DNA of 64,000 bases, taken from the NCBI RefSeq assembly GCF_000701265.1, contig NZ_KL370761.1, positions 1 through 64,000 on the forward strand. The letters are read 5' to 3'. The position numbers were made by a program, and so were the translations under genes. Positions 49,125 to 58,367 of this stretch are shown one piece after another. The notes below the pieces were generated by a model, which was not told the origin of the DNA, ran no database searches, and was given only the letters and a program-made list of their open reading frames with translations. This DNA comes from Legionella wadsworthii DSM 21896 = ATCC 33877. GTDB taxonomy: Bacteria; Pseudomonadota; Gammaproteobacteria; Legionellales; Legionellaceae. The number at the start of each line of letters is the position of its first letter. Within the stretch, counting starts at the first letter, position 1.

Positions 49125-49134
49125 TATGATCTCC

Positions 49135-50001
49135 TTAAATTTCACCTGCAATTAAACGTTCCAGAAAGAAACTGGTATTACCGCCCAGCATCGAACTGGG
49201 AGGCCAATCAGAAACCTCATCAACTAATTGCCTGAGCGCTAAAGCAGCAAGGGAATTAGGATATGCTATAAGAAGGGGTTTTTGCATTTTCACTGCCCTG
49301 TGTATGTGTTCATCAAAAGGTATCGCCCCTAAATAGTCTAGCTGAACCTCAAGAAATTGTTCAGACACTTTTAATAATTTATTAAATAAGTCCCGCCCTT
49401 CCCTTTCATTTCTTACCATATTTGCCAGTATATGGAAACGGGTCCATTCAAATCTCTTATTCATTACCTTAATTAAAGCATATGCATCCGTTAAAGAAGT
49501 GGGTTCATCACATACAATTACAATTAATTCTTGTGAAGAGCGTGTAAAACTAAGAACTGTGTCTGAAATACCAGCTGCAGTATCAATAATCATATAGTCC
49601 AAATCTTCGGTAAGCTCGTTGAATGCATCAATAATTCCGGCAAGCTCCGCAGGAGAGAGTTGGGCCATATATTCTGTACCCGAGCCAGCAGGAATGACAC
49701 TGATTCCATTAGGCCCCGGCAAAATAATGTCGCTTAAGTGACATATTCCCTGGGTCACATGGGAAAGATTATATTTAGTATGTAATCCTAACATAATATC
49801 GATATTTGCTAATCCCAAATCTGCATCCAGCAGCATGACTTTTTTGTTAAGTTGAGCCAAACCAACTGCCAAATTCACTGAAATATTACTTTTCCCTACA
49901 CCTCCCTTTCCTGCGGATACAGCGATGACTTTAATTGGTTTGGCGCGTGAAAGGCTTTTAATGCGATCAGGATCGCTTATTTTTTCTTTCCCTTTAGACA
50001 T
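49135..50001 (-). CDS. fleN: MinD-like ATPase FleN/FlhG
   Basis: FleN sets flagellar number by acting with FlhF and the master regulator. The start at 50001 has GGGAG upstream and gives 288 residues beginning MSKGKEKISDPDR; ten upstream residues lack support. The deviant Walker A KGGVGKSN and the MLLDADLGLANIDIMLGL block are typical. The flhF gene, normally just upstream, is absent; a 368-base gap lies there instead. It is co-transcribed with fliA. Confidence 0.93.
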   Translation of the reverse strand: MSKGKEKISDPDRIKSLSRAKPIKVIAVSAGKGGVGKSNISVNLAVGLAQLNKKVMLLDADLGLANIDIMLGLHTKYNLSHVTQGICHLSDIILPGPNGISVIPAGSGTEYMAQLSPAELAGIIDAFNELTEDLDYMIIDTAAGISDTVLSFTRSSQELIVIVCDEPTSLTDAYALIKVMNKRFEWTRFHILANMVRNEREGRDLFNKLLKVSEQFLEVQLDYLGAIPFDEHIHRAVKMQKPLLIAYPNSLAALALRQLVDEVSDWPPSSMLGGNTSFFLERLIAGEI

Positions 50002-50369
50002 AATAATTTCTCCCAGCACTTTAATGTGCATTCCTCATTGGGCTGTCAGGAACATTTTTTGTTCCATTCTAAAGATTACTCTATAAGCTCATGGCATAAT
50101 TCTCATATGGTGTTATACCTTTTAGTGCCAGATTGCTTAGGTTTAAAAACCTCAAGAATATTTACTTGGTGCATCAATTATTGCTCTGCTGTGAATAATT
50201 ATCTGCAATAATTGTTCCAACTTATCATCTTAAATATTAGTCTCTCCTTGAAATGTAATGGTCCATGATATGTTGGGTTATAATGCGCGAAAGTATTTTC
50301 AGGGGGCAAGTTTCCTTTGCGAAAAATTATTTTCTTCAGCGTGAGATATTCCTTATTTTGCTTAAAAAT
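50002..50369. other. Gap where flagellar export genes would be expected
   Basis: This AT-rich stretch lies between fleN and a FliN-like gene. In flagellated relatives flhF, flhA, flhB and fliOPQR occupy this interval. I see no long ORF, only a short hairpin near the fleN end (GGAAC at about 50050 with GTTCC). No remnant of flhF could be recognised by eye. Confidence 0.55.
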
Positions 50370-50654
50370 CTATTCCGATTTATTGAAAATCTCGGTTAAT
50401 CGCACACCTAATTTGTCATTTACCAGGACCAGCTCACCGTGAGCAATTAAAGTATTGTTAGCTAAAATGGCAACCTGTGTTTCAATAGGAAGCATATCTC
50501 CTTCTTGCCATGATATTAAAGCTTCTGGAGTTCTTTTTAATTCTGCCATCACAAAACGAACAGACAATTCAATATCCCCTTCTTCCGGATTATGAACAAC
50601 TGTCTTAAGTAATGCATTAATTTCCTCTTGAGATAAAAGGCTCTTATTAATCAT
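50370..50654 (-). CDS. fliN: Short FliN-like switch protein
   Basis: This 94-residue protein resembles the flagellar motor switch protein FliN. Residues about 30-90 form a SpoA (FliN/YscQ C-terminal) domain with VRFVMAELKRT, LPIETQVAILANN and HGELVLVNDKLGVRLTEI. The N-terminus SLLSQEEINALL is the FliM/FliN-type conserved motif. It is near the minimum length for FliN. Its occurrence without other switch or export genes nearby makes it either a relic or a re-used protein. Confidence 0.75.
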   Translation of the reverse strand: MINKSLLSQEEINALLKTVVHNPEEGDIELSVRFVMAELKRTPEALISWQEGDMLPIETQVAILANNTLIAHGELVLVNDKLGVRLTEIFNKSE

Positions 50655-50828
50655 AGATCCACACTCATATTCGCTTATTTTCTCTTAAATGAGAACAAGC
50701 AGATTTGCTATTTTTTATAGCAAACTATATGCCATTTTTAAATGGGCCTGTACTTTCTTATAATAAAATCGGACAGCTCTAAATGAGTTACCAATTATTT
50801 TAAAAAAGTTTATTATTCCGCTCTTTGA

Positions 50829-51056
50829 TTAATCATTGTTATCCTGCCGACATTTTGACTCTGCCATTTTTTGACAATTTTCCTGGCAATCAATTTCATC
50901 TGAATTAAGACATTGTGAAGTTATACAATCTTGTTTTGTATTATGTATACATTGAGTTCTGTCAAATTTTTGCGCCCCAAGAGCATCTTGTGGAATATTC
51001 GCAGCAAAAATTGAAAAAGAAAAAAGCGATGCAACAAAGAAAAAAAGAGTTTTCAT
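50829..51056 (-). CDS. Small cysteine-rich secreted protein
   Basis: This 75-residue protein has a signal peptide (about 1-18, cleaved after FAA) and a mature part with six Cys residues in about 35 residues (at positions roughly 36, 44, 49, 57, 61 and 69). Such spacing suggests three disulphides and a small stable fold. The family is not recognised. A periplasmic or secreted location is likely; the function is unknown. Confidence 0.6.
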   Translation of the reverse strand: MKTLFFFVASLFSFSIFAANIPQDALGAQKFDRTQCIHNTKQDCITSQCLNSDEIDCQENCQKMAESKCRQDNND

Positions 51057-51127
51057 CAGAATTCCTTTTAATTAAGTTCCTAAATGAATTATAGTCTTAA
51101 TATTCAAAAATTAAAAAATGAATACCA

Positions 51128-52417
51128 ATGCGAAGCAAAAGGAGAACGCTTACTAATTTTAGCAATGCACGCTCCAGTCAATCATTCTGTGTACGTCCAG
51201 ATAATGAAGAACAACTTACGGATTATCTTGCGCATTATTCTCAAAAAAACCTACTCGTGAGAGGATCAGGCTTAAGTTACAACGACAGTTGCTTCAATAC
51301 CGATGGAGTAATTATCAATACAGAACGTTTGAATCATTTTATTCATTTTGATGATGAGTCTGGCATTGTGATCTGTCAGGGCGGGGTTACCCTGAAAGAT
51401 TTGTTTTTAGTGCATCCCGATTTCATTCCTCCAGTGATTCCCGGAACAGTCCATGCCACTGTGGCAGGATGTATTGCTCACGATGTCCATGGAAAAAACA
51501 ACCATCGAGCAGGAAGCTTTGGACACCACCTTGTTGGTTTTGATTTGCTTATTGGAAGTAAAAAATATGCTTGCAGCCCAAATCAAAATTCTGAATTATT
51601 TTATGCCACAATTGCTGGCTTAGGTCTTACTGGTGTCATTACTCGGGCTGCAATTCGCCTTAAAAAAATGCCACGGTTTGTTCAAGCATACCACCAGCAA
51701 TTTGATTCGCTACAAACACTCACAGAAAACATGTCTACTTTGGGCATCCAGCATGATTATCAAGTGGCCTGGCTCGACTTACTGCACCCCGTTCCAAGAG
51801 CCATTCTATCCATCGCCGATCATTGTGAGCCTTTCATGAATAAAGATTCAAGAATCCTTAGCGTTCCTAAAATCCCTTTTCCTGTGATAAAAGAATGGAA
51901 TTTAAAAATATTCAACCATTACTTCTTTACAAAGAAGAAAGGCCATGAAAAATTATCTCTCCAACAATTCAATAACCCTCTCGATAGACTATTACATTGG
52001 AATCGTTTTTATGGTGCTAAAGGCTTAATTCAATTCCAGGCATTATTTAATGAAACTGATGCTTTAAGTACCATAGAACAATTGATAAGTCTTATCAGAG
52101 CCCATAAAGCCACACCTACTTTGGCAGTACTTAAGTTATTCACTCAATCGGGTAAAGGGCTTCTCTCATTTTGTAAACCAGGATTTACCCTGGCGATTGA
52201 TTTTATTAACAATGCAGAAGCACAAAAAGCAATTACTGCCATGAACCAATTCATAGCAGATATCAATGCACGAATCTATCTAGCCAAGGACATTTTTTTA
52301 AATGAACAACAATTCAAATACATGTATGAGCAACAAGATCAATTTTGTGACCTATTAAAACAATATCAATGCAATATGAACTCAGACCTGGCACGTCGAT
52401 TAGGGATAAAAAAATAA
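51128..52417 (+). CDS. DprE1-like FAD-dependent oxidase
   Basis: This 429-residue FAD protein belongs to the VAO/DprE1 group. The FAD-binding part shows VRGSGLSYNDSCFNTDGVII and the GTVHATVAGCIAHDVHGKNN block with HRAGSFGHH, matching the DprE1 pattern closely. DprE1 oxidises the 2-hydroxyl of a polyprenyl-phospho-ribose in the first step of an epimerisation. No ribosome binding site is obvious and the start is uncertain. It shares one base with the next gene (TAATG), an SDR that fits DprE2. Confidence 0.82.
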   Translation: MRSKRRTLTNFSNARSSQSFCVRPDNEEQLTDYLAHYSQKNLLVRGSGLSYNDSCFNTDGVIINTERLNHFIHFDDESGIVICQGGVTLKDLFLVHPDFIPPVIPGTVHATVAGCIAHDVHGKNNHRAGSFGHHLVGFDLLIGSKKYACSPNQNSELFYATIAGLGLTGVITRAAIRLKKMPRFVQAYHQQFDSLQTLTENMSTLGIQHDYQVAWLDLLHPVPRAILSIADHCEPFMNKDSRILSVPKIPFPVIKEWNLKIFNHYFFTKKKGHEKLSLQQFNNPLDRLLHWNRFYGAKGLIQFQALFNETDALSTIEQLISLIRAHKATPTLAVLKLFTQSGKGLLSFCKPGFTLAIDFINNAEAQKAITAMNQFIADINARIYLAKDIFLNEQQFKYMYEQQDQFCDLLKQYQCNMNSDLARRLGIKK

Positions 52418-53136
52418 TGCAAAGAACTTGGATTGTATTTGGTGCTACATCCATTATTGCGGAAAAATTTGCACACTGCGTCGCCCAAGCAGGACATCAT
52501 CTGCTTTTGGTTGGTCGTCAGCAAGTACCGCTTGAAATTATCGCCAATGACATAAAGATCAGATATAAAATCCTTTGTGATATCCTGGTTCTTGATTTAG
52601 TGGATCAGATGAATGATTTAGTCTCGATTATCAATTCGCAAGACAAAGAAATTGATTTGTTCCTTGCCCATAGTGATTTCACAGAAAACGATCATTTAAA
52701 TGCTGAAACAATCAATCATCTTATCCAGTTAAATATCCAAACCAATGCTTTATTGATCCACACTTATATTAACCGCAAACAGCAAGAGTATAATTTACTT
52801 TATTTAAGTTCCGTGGCTGCATGTCGAGGACGTGCTAAAAATAGTCTGTATGGAGCCAGTAAAGCAACCATAGAGATTTATCTTCAAGGTTTACAGCAAG
52901 CTGCTCCTGCAAATTTAAACATCACAATTGCTCGATTGGGATTTATTGATACGAAACAAACCTATGGTTTACCAGGAATATTTTATGCGGCTCCCCCTGA
53001 GCTTTGTGCCAAAGCATGCTGGAGCGCGCTACAACGCAGAAAAAAAATGTTTTATTACCCCTATTTTTGGGAACTTATTATGGGGGTCATTACCCGTTTG
53101 CCTTTCTTCGTATATCAGAAAATGAGCAATCATTGA
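52417..53136 (+). CDS. DprE2-like short-chain dehydrogenase
   Basis: From ATG 52417 this gives 239 residues. The Rossmann start MQRTWIVFGATSIIAEKFA is of the DprE2 type (GATS rather than TGASSGIG), with the catalytic Ser in SSVAACRGRAKNS and YGASKA (Tyr/Lys). It is coupled to the DprE1-like gene by a one-base overlap. The pair would carry out a two-step oxidation-reduction epimerisation of a lipid-linked pentose. No ribosyl or arabinosyl transferase gene follows. Confidence 0.8.
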   Translation: MQRTWIVFGATSIIAEKFAHCVAQAGHHLLLVGRQQVPLEIIANDIKIRYKILCDILVLDLVDQMNDLVSIINSQDKEIDLFLAHSDFTENDHLNAETINHLIQLNIQTNALLIHTYINRKQQEYNLLYLSSVAACRGRAKNSLYGASKATIEIYLQGLQQAAPANLNITIARLGFIDTKQTYGLPGIFYAAPPELCAKACWSALQRRKKMFYYPYFWELIMGVITRLPFFVYQKMSNH

Positions 53137-53228
53137 AAAGACATTCAAGGTAGAAAATACATCCTATGGCAACATTCTGGAACTACTTTCGACATGCTCA
53201 GATGTTTTTTTTTCCTTTTAAAAATACG

Positions 53229-53618
53229 CTAAAGATCCTTTTTTTCCCTCAATAAATCTCGAATTTCCGCTAATAAAATTTCCTCTCTTGTCTGAACTTC
53301 CTTTTTCTCTTCTTTTTTCTCTTCTTTTTTTCTTAAGAAAGAAATCCCCTTGATTGCGATAAAAATTGAAAATGAAATGATGGTAAAATCAATGACCGAT
53401 TGAAGGAACTCACCCCATTTAACCACAGCATCACCGAGGGCAAATGTTCTGTTTGCAATATTAATACCACCCAGTAATAAACCGATTAATGGCATGATAA
53501 TGCCGCTTACCAATGAGCTGGTAATTTTGCCGAATGCCGCGCCAATAACCACGGCAACGGCAAGATCAATTACATTTCCTTTAATTGCAAAATCTTTAAA
53601 TTCCTGAAGAAAACTCAT
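53229..53618 (-). CDS. mscL: Large-conductance mechanosensitive channel
   Basis: MscL opens under membrane tension to save cells from hypo-osmotic shock. The 129 residues show the N-terminal [30 protein letters not shown] block (first part seen as [20 protein letters not shown]), TM1, the loop and TM2 ([15 protein letters not shown]), then a Lys/Glu-rich tail. GGAGATG precedes the ATG. It is monocistronic. Confidence 0.96.
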   Translation of the reverse strand: MSFLQEFKDFAIKGNVIDLAVAVVIGAAFGKITSSLVSGIIMPLIGLLLGGINIANRTFALGDAVVKWGEFLQSVIDFTIISFSIFIAIKGISFLRKKEEKKEEKKEVQTREEILLAEIRDLLREKKDL

Positions 53619-53659
53619 GTCATCTCCTTATGAAAATAAAAAGTCCAGGCTATAAGGCT

Positions 53660-56242
53660 CTATGAATGACGCACCATTTCTCTGATTTCTTCTATTTTTT
53701 TCTCCAAATCATTTGGAACAGTTCCTCCTCCTTGAGCCATGTCGTCACGGCCTCCGCCTTTTCCGCATAAGTGTCTTACCAAGGTAGCTGCAGCAGGTGC
53801 TTTTCCTAAAATATTTTTACTCACTCCTGCAATCACATTCATCTTATTTTGATCTACAGTAAACAAAACAATGACCGCTGAACCCAGCCTGGATTTTAGT
53901 TGATCTAAGGTGGTACGCAGGCTTTGATTGTCTACTCCCTCAAGCTGTTTTACTATCAAGCTGATGCCATTGATTTTTTCTGCTTCATTGGCCAAATTAG
54001 CGCCTGATTTTTGTACTTTTTCATTGTGCAGTTTTGTAACTTCTTTTTCTAAACTCTTATTTTCACTAATAAGTTGCGCCACTTTATCGGGTAATTGATT
54101 CGTTTTTGTTTTTAATAAAGAAGCTAATTCACTTAAAAGTAATTGTTGCTCATTAATCCATGCGAGTGCATAACGGCCGGTAACCATTTCTATCCGTCTT
54201 ACCCCGCTTGCAATTCCATATTCAGCAACAATTTTAAATAAGCCAATATCGCCCGTACGCCGTGCGTGTGTTCCCCCACAAAGTTCTTTAGAAAACCCAC
54301 CCATCGAAAGTACCCGCACCTCATCTGCATATTTTTCTCCAAAAAGAGCCACTGCACCCCCTTTTTTAGCAGAATCAATATCCATAATTCGTGTGACAAC
54401 TTCATGATTTGCACGGATCTGTTCATTAACAAGTCCTTCGATCGCTTTAATTTCTTCTATGTTTAATGCTTCAAAATGTGTAAAGTCGAAACGTGCACGT
54501 TCTGCATCAACTAATGAACCTTTCTGTTGGACTTGTGATCCAACGACTGTTTTTAGAGCAGCATGCAATAAATGAGTTGCTGTATGATTTAACCGAATTG
54601 CCTCCCGCCGTTCATCATCAATTTGTGCATGGACCAATTGGTTTATTTCCGCACTCCCATCAACAATCTCCCCATAATGTATGATGGCTTGTCCTTTCTT
54701 TTGCGTATCATCGACGCGGAATTTAAATCCAGGACCAGATAGAATTCCTCTATCCCCTACCTGACCGCCACTTTCAGCATAAAAAGGGGTATGCTCAAGG
54801 ACGATACCTCCAGTCATGCCTTTACTTAAGGTTTGTACTTCTTTGCCTTCCTGTACCAGGGCAACAATTGTCGCTTCCATTTCCTTTTTTTCATATCCGT
54901 GAAAATCGGATTGATAATCTAACTGGTCACTGGTACTGTAATCGACGCTAAATTGGCTGGCTGCTTGGGATTGTTCCCTTTGCTGTTGCATCAATTGATT
55001 AAAACCATCCATATCAACATACAGGCTTTGTTCTCGAGCAATATCAGCAGTGAGATCAACAGGAAATCCATAAGTATCATAAAGCTTAAATGCAATTTCA
55101 CCGGATATTTCATGTCCACCTAAAGAATGCATTTGCTCGTGCAACAAACGTAATCCCTGGTCTAACGTACGTGCAAATTGATTTTCTTCTTGATTCAAAA
55201 CTTTTTCTATATGCGCTTTAGATTGGACTAATTCGGGGTATGCATCACCCATTACGGTAATTAAAGGATTGACTAATTGAGAAAAGAAGGGACTAGGTAA
55301 ACCTAATTTATTACCATGGCGTATTGCTCTTCTGATTATTCTTCTTAAAACATATCCTCGCCCTTCATTTCCGGGAATGACTCCATCAGCGATTAAAAAC
55401 GAACAAGAACGGATATGATCTGCGATGACTTTTAAGGAGGTATGTTCCAGGTCGGTTATATTTCCAAGGTTTGCAGTAAACTGAATTAAATATTGGAAAC
55501 TATCTATTTCATAATTGCTATGTACGCCTTGAACTACTGCTGCGAGACGTTCAAGTCCCATTCCGGTATCCACAGAGGGTTTAGGTAAAGGGTGCAAGTT
55601 TCCATCTTTATCCCGATTAAATTGCATGAATACCAGATTCCAAATCTCAATATATCGATCGCCATCTTCATCAGGGCTTCCCGGAGGACCACCTGCTATG
55701 TCTGGACCATGATCGTAAAAGATTTCAGTGCAAGGACCACAGGGACCCGTATCTCCCATAGACCAAAAATTATCTTTTTCACCGCAGCGTGAGAACCGGG
55801 CAGCGGAAACTTTCATTTCATTAAGCCAAATATCCTCGGCTTCCTTATCGTCTTTATAGACAGTCACCCACAAACGCTCTTCAGGCAAGTCCAGGACTTG
55901 AGTCAAGAATTCCCAAGCAAATTTTATTGCCTCCCGTTTGAAATAGTCACCAAAGCTAAAATTTCCCAACATTTCAAAAAATGTGTGATGTCTTGCTGTA
56001 TACCCTACATTCTCCAAATCGTTGTGTTTTCCACCCGCACGGACACAACGCTGTGCCGATACAGCCCGCTGATATGAACGGGTTTCAAGTCCTAAAAATA
56101 AATCTTTAAATTGCACCATGCCCGCATTAGTAAACAATAATGTAGGATCATTGGCTGGTATTAAGGAACTGGATTCCACTAATTGATGACCACGTTGTGT
56201 GAAATAATCAAAGAATGCTTGTCTAATTTCAGAACTTTTCAT
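53660..56242 (-). CDS. alaS: Alanine-tRNA ligase
   Basis: AlaS charges tRNA-Ala and edits mis-charged serine and glycine. The 860 residues include the N-terminal catalytic core (MKSSEIRQAFFDYFTQRGH, NDPTLLFTNAGMVQFKD), the editing domain with HTATHLLHAAL and the CGGTHARRTGDIG zinc motif, and the C-terminal DHHA1 region (GGGRDDMAQGGG). It is intact and of normal length. Confidence 0.98.
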   Translation of the reverse strand: MKSSEIRQAFFDYFTQRGHQLVESSSLIPANDPTLLFTNAGMVQFKDLFLGLETRSYQRAVSAQRCVRAGGKHNDLENVGYTARHHTFFEMLGNFSFGDYFKREAIKFAWEFLTQVLDLPEERLWVTVYKDDKEAEDIWLNEMKVSAARFSRCGEKDNFWSMGDTGPCGPCTEIFYDHGPDIAGGPPGSPDEDGDRYIEIWNLVFMQFNRDKDGNLHPLPKPSVDTGMGLERLAAVVQGVHSNYEIDSFQYLIQFTANLGNITDLEHTSLKVIADHIRSCSFLIADGVIPGNEGRGYVLRRIIRRAIRHGNKLGLPSPFFSQLVNPLITVMGDAYPELVQSKAHIEKVLNQEENQFARTLDQGLRLLHEQMHSLGGHEISGEIAFKLYDTYGFPVDLTADIAREQSLYVDMDGFNQLMQQQREQSQAASQFSVDYSTSDQLDYQSDFHGYEKKEMEATIVALVQEGKEVQTLSKGMTGGIVLEHTPFYAESGGQVGDRGILSGPGFKFRVDDTQKKGQAIIHYGEIVDGSAEINQLVHAQIDDERREAIRLNHTATHLLHAALKTVVGSQVQQKGSLVDAERARFDFTHFEALNIEEIKAIEGLVNEQIRANHEVVTRIMDIDSAKKGGAVALFGEKYADEVRVLSMGGFSKELCGGTHARRTGDIGLFKIVAEYGIASGVRRIEMVTGRYALAWINEQQLLLSELASLLKTKTNQLPDKVAQLISENKSLEKEVTKLHNEKVQKSGANLANEAEKINGISLIVKQLEGVDNQSLRTTLDQLKSRLGSAVIVLFTVDQNKMNVIAGVSKNILGKAPAAATLVRHLCGKGGGRDDMAQGGGTVPNDLEKKIEEIREMVRHS

Positions 56243-56277
56243 TTTGAATCAACACCAATTTTGAGTTAGTTTAATTG

Positions 56278-56393
56278 TAGCCAGGGTTCAGCAAAGCATA
56301 ACCTGAGGCTAGGAAATTTTATTCAAGCTCAGAAAACCTGGGATTCGCTTCGCTGCACCCAAGCCACAAGGCACATAAAGACGCCTAGGCTAC
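56278..56393. repeat. Imperfect palindromic repeat between alaS and recX
   Basis: GTAGCC at 56278-56283 pairs with GGCTAC at 56388-56393, and GGGTTCAGCAAAGC at 56284-56297 with GCTTCGCTGCACCC at 56347-56360 (12 of 14 positions). The inner part is not fully paired. It resembles the element at 14770 in composition and in the CTTCGCTGCACCC motif, so it is likely a degenerate family member. Confidence 0.6.
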
Positions 56394-56403
56394 GATTTCC
56401 CTT

Positions 56404-56844
56404 TTATTTTTTCAATTCTTTTTTCAGTTGGATTATAGTGTCCATACCAAATCCGCGGTAAAGCAAAAAACGCTGTTGTTTTTGAAATTCCTCAAAAGAC
56501 AGATCATCGTTACCTTTACTTTTTTTCTGCCAAACATTTAAAGCATAGGGCAACCAATTTTCTTCTTCTTGCTGTAAAAATAGATGAATTAAGTCCTTAT
56601 CAATTCCCTTGCTGCTTAATTCCTGACTTATTTTTAAAGGACCATAGCCTTGGCGAATGCGTGAACGGCCGTATGTTTCAACAAAACGATGATCATTTTG
56701 TAAATCCAAGCGTTGACATTCCTCCAGGGCATTTTTTATTTCTATTAGGCTATATCCTTTTTGTTTTAATTTATCACTAAGTTCTACTGCGCTGTGCTCG
56801 CGCCTGGATAGCAGGCGCACAGCAGCATCTAAAGCCTTAGTCAT
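56404..56844 (-). CDS. recX: RecA regulator RecX
   Basis: RecX binds RecA filaments and limits their activity. The start ATG 56844, overlapping recA by eight bases, gives 146 residues; the longer frame starts inside recA. The RecX fold is seen in [46 protein letters not shown] and the C-terminal [13 protein letters not shown]. It is co-translated with recA. Confidence 0.92.
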   Translation of the reverse strand: MTKALDAAVRLLSRREHSAVELSDKLKQKGYSLIEIKNALEECQRLDLQNDHRFVETYGRSRIRQGYGPLKISQELSSKGIDKDLIHLFLQQEEENWLPYALNVWQKKSKGNDDLSFEEFQKQQRFLLYRGFGMDTIIQLKKELKK

Positions 56845-57883
56845 CAATGGTCTCAAACTCTTCTGCACTTGCTGCGGCAAGCATAGGAAGTTTTTTCTCT
56901 AGAAGCTCAGCCCGAATTTGCTGCTCAAGTACTGAGGCAACTTGAGTGTTCTCTTTAAGATATAAACGAACATTGTCTTTGCCCTGACCAATTTTCTCGC
57001 CCTTATAGCTGTACCAGGCACCGGATTTTTCAATCAAATTGAGCTGAACACCCAAATTGATAATTTCGCTTTCCCGTGAAATCCCTTCATTGTACAGAAT
57101 GTCAAATTCAGTCATCTTGAATGGTGGCGCCACTTTATTTTTAACGACTTTAACTCGTGTTTCACTACCCAAAATCTCTTCACCTTTTTTAATTGACCCG
57201 ATACGTCGGATATCCAGGCGTACAGAAGCATAGAATTTTAATGCATTACCGCCCGTAGTTGTTTCAGGGCTACCAAACATGACACCAATTTTCATACGAA
57301 TCTGGTTAATAAAGATAACCAGGGTATTGGAGCGTTTAATATTTGCAGTCAGTTTACGTAGCGCTTGGGACATGAGTCGAGCCTGTAAACCCACATGGGA
57401 ATCGCCCATCTCTCCTTCAATTTCGGCTTTGGGAGTTAGCGCCGCAACGGAGTCAACAATAATCACGTCTACTGCAGCTGAACGCACTAACATATCCGTA
57501 ATTTCCAGGGCTTGCTCTCCGGTATCAGGTTGGGAAACCAATAATTCATCCACATTAACTCCTAGCTTTTGTGCGTAGCTTGGATCTAATGCATGCTCTG
57601 CATCGATAAATGCGGCAGTACCACCCATTTTTTGACATTCAGCGATAACTTGTAAGGTCAAAGTGGTTTTACCAGAAGATTCTGGTCCATAAATTTCAAC
57701 GATACGTCCTTTGGGTAAGCCCCCAATTCCCAATGCGATATCCAATCCTAAAGAACCTGTTGAAATGGCTTCTATATCTCGGGAAACATTACTGTCGCCC
57801 ATACGCATCACCGATCCCTTTCCAAATTGACGTTCAATTTGCGAGAGGGCTGCTGATAATGCTTTTTGTTTGTTTTCTTCCAT
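56837..57883 (-). CDS. recA: Recombinase RecA
   Basis: RecA forms filaments on single-stranded DNA and drives strand exchange. The 348 residues show Walker [14 protein letters not shown], the Walker [30 protein letters not shown] (L2 loop) and the C-terminal acidic tail. No LexA-type operator was seen upstream. It is followed by recX in an overlapping arrangement. Confidence 0.98.
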   Translation of the reverse strand: MEENKQKALSAALSQIERQFGKGSVMRMGDSNVSRDIEAISTGSLGLDIALGIGGLPKGRIVEIYGPESSGKTTLTLQVIAECQKMGGTAAFIDAEHALDPSYAQKLGVNVDELLVSQPDTGEQALEITDMLVRSAAVDVIIVDSVAALTPKAEIEGEMGDSHVGLQARLMSQALRKLTANIKRSNTLVIFINQIRMKIGVMFGSPETTTGGNALKFYASVRLDIRRIGSIKKGEEILGSETRVKVVKNKVAPPFKMTEFDILYNEGISRESEIINLGVQLNLIEKSGAWYSYKGEKIGQGKDNVRLYLKENTQVASVLEQQIRAELLEKKLPMLAAASAEEFETIDD

Positions 57884-58151
57884 AATATTTTCCAGATAGT
57901 TTGCAAGGCTAAAATTATCACACAGATAAGAATAAGCAGCAAATTGAATTCATCAGGATTAAAAGAGTTTTTTTCATCCAATATTGGGTGTACTTAAATG
58001 AGCATGAAAATATAATTAAAGGTTAGCCATGGCCTACAGAATCCATACCCACCTAGGATTAGTTATAGATATCTCATAGCAACTTCAATTTCAATTGATC
58101 ATTTTTTATATTATTGGTAACATATTTAAACACTTATCAAAGAGAATATGA

Positions 58152-58367
58152 ATGCAAAGTAAAAATGATGAATTTATCCCGAAAGTAATCACTACTACAT
58201 TATATGCAGAACGTGTCGTCATCAATGTTGCGAACGCAGCGAAGCATCTTTTTTTTCCTACAGCAGAGGAAGCCCAAATTGGTTTCGCAGGCCGCGCGCA
58301 ACAGGAATTTAAAAAAAAGGTGTCTACTGTAGCTAATGATTTAACATCTATCGCTCAATTAAAATAG
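58152..58367 (+). CDS. Small hypothetical protein, 71 residues
   Basis: This short soluble, basic, helical-looking protein (residues about 12-65) has no signal peptide, with a motif FPTAEEAQIGFAGRAQQEF in the middle. A weak AGAG precedes the ATG. The family is not recognised. It lies between recA and a repeat-bearing gap. The coding call rests on amino-acid composition only. Confidence 0.5.
   Translation: MQSKNDEFIPKVITTTLYAERVVINVANAAKHLFFPTAEEAQIGFAGRAQQEFKKKVSTVANDLTSIAQLK

Noticed and set aside
57884..58151. Possible LexA operator upstream of recA
   Set aside because: No CTG-N10-CAG palindrome was seen. Legionella is known to lack a classical LexA system, so none is expected.
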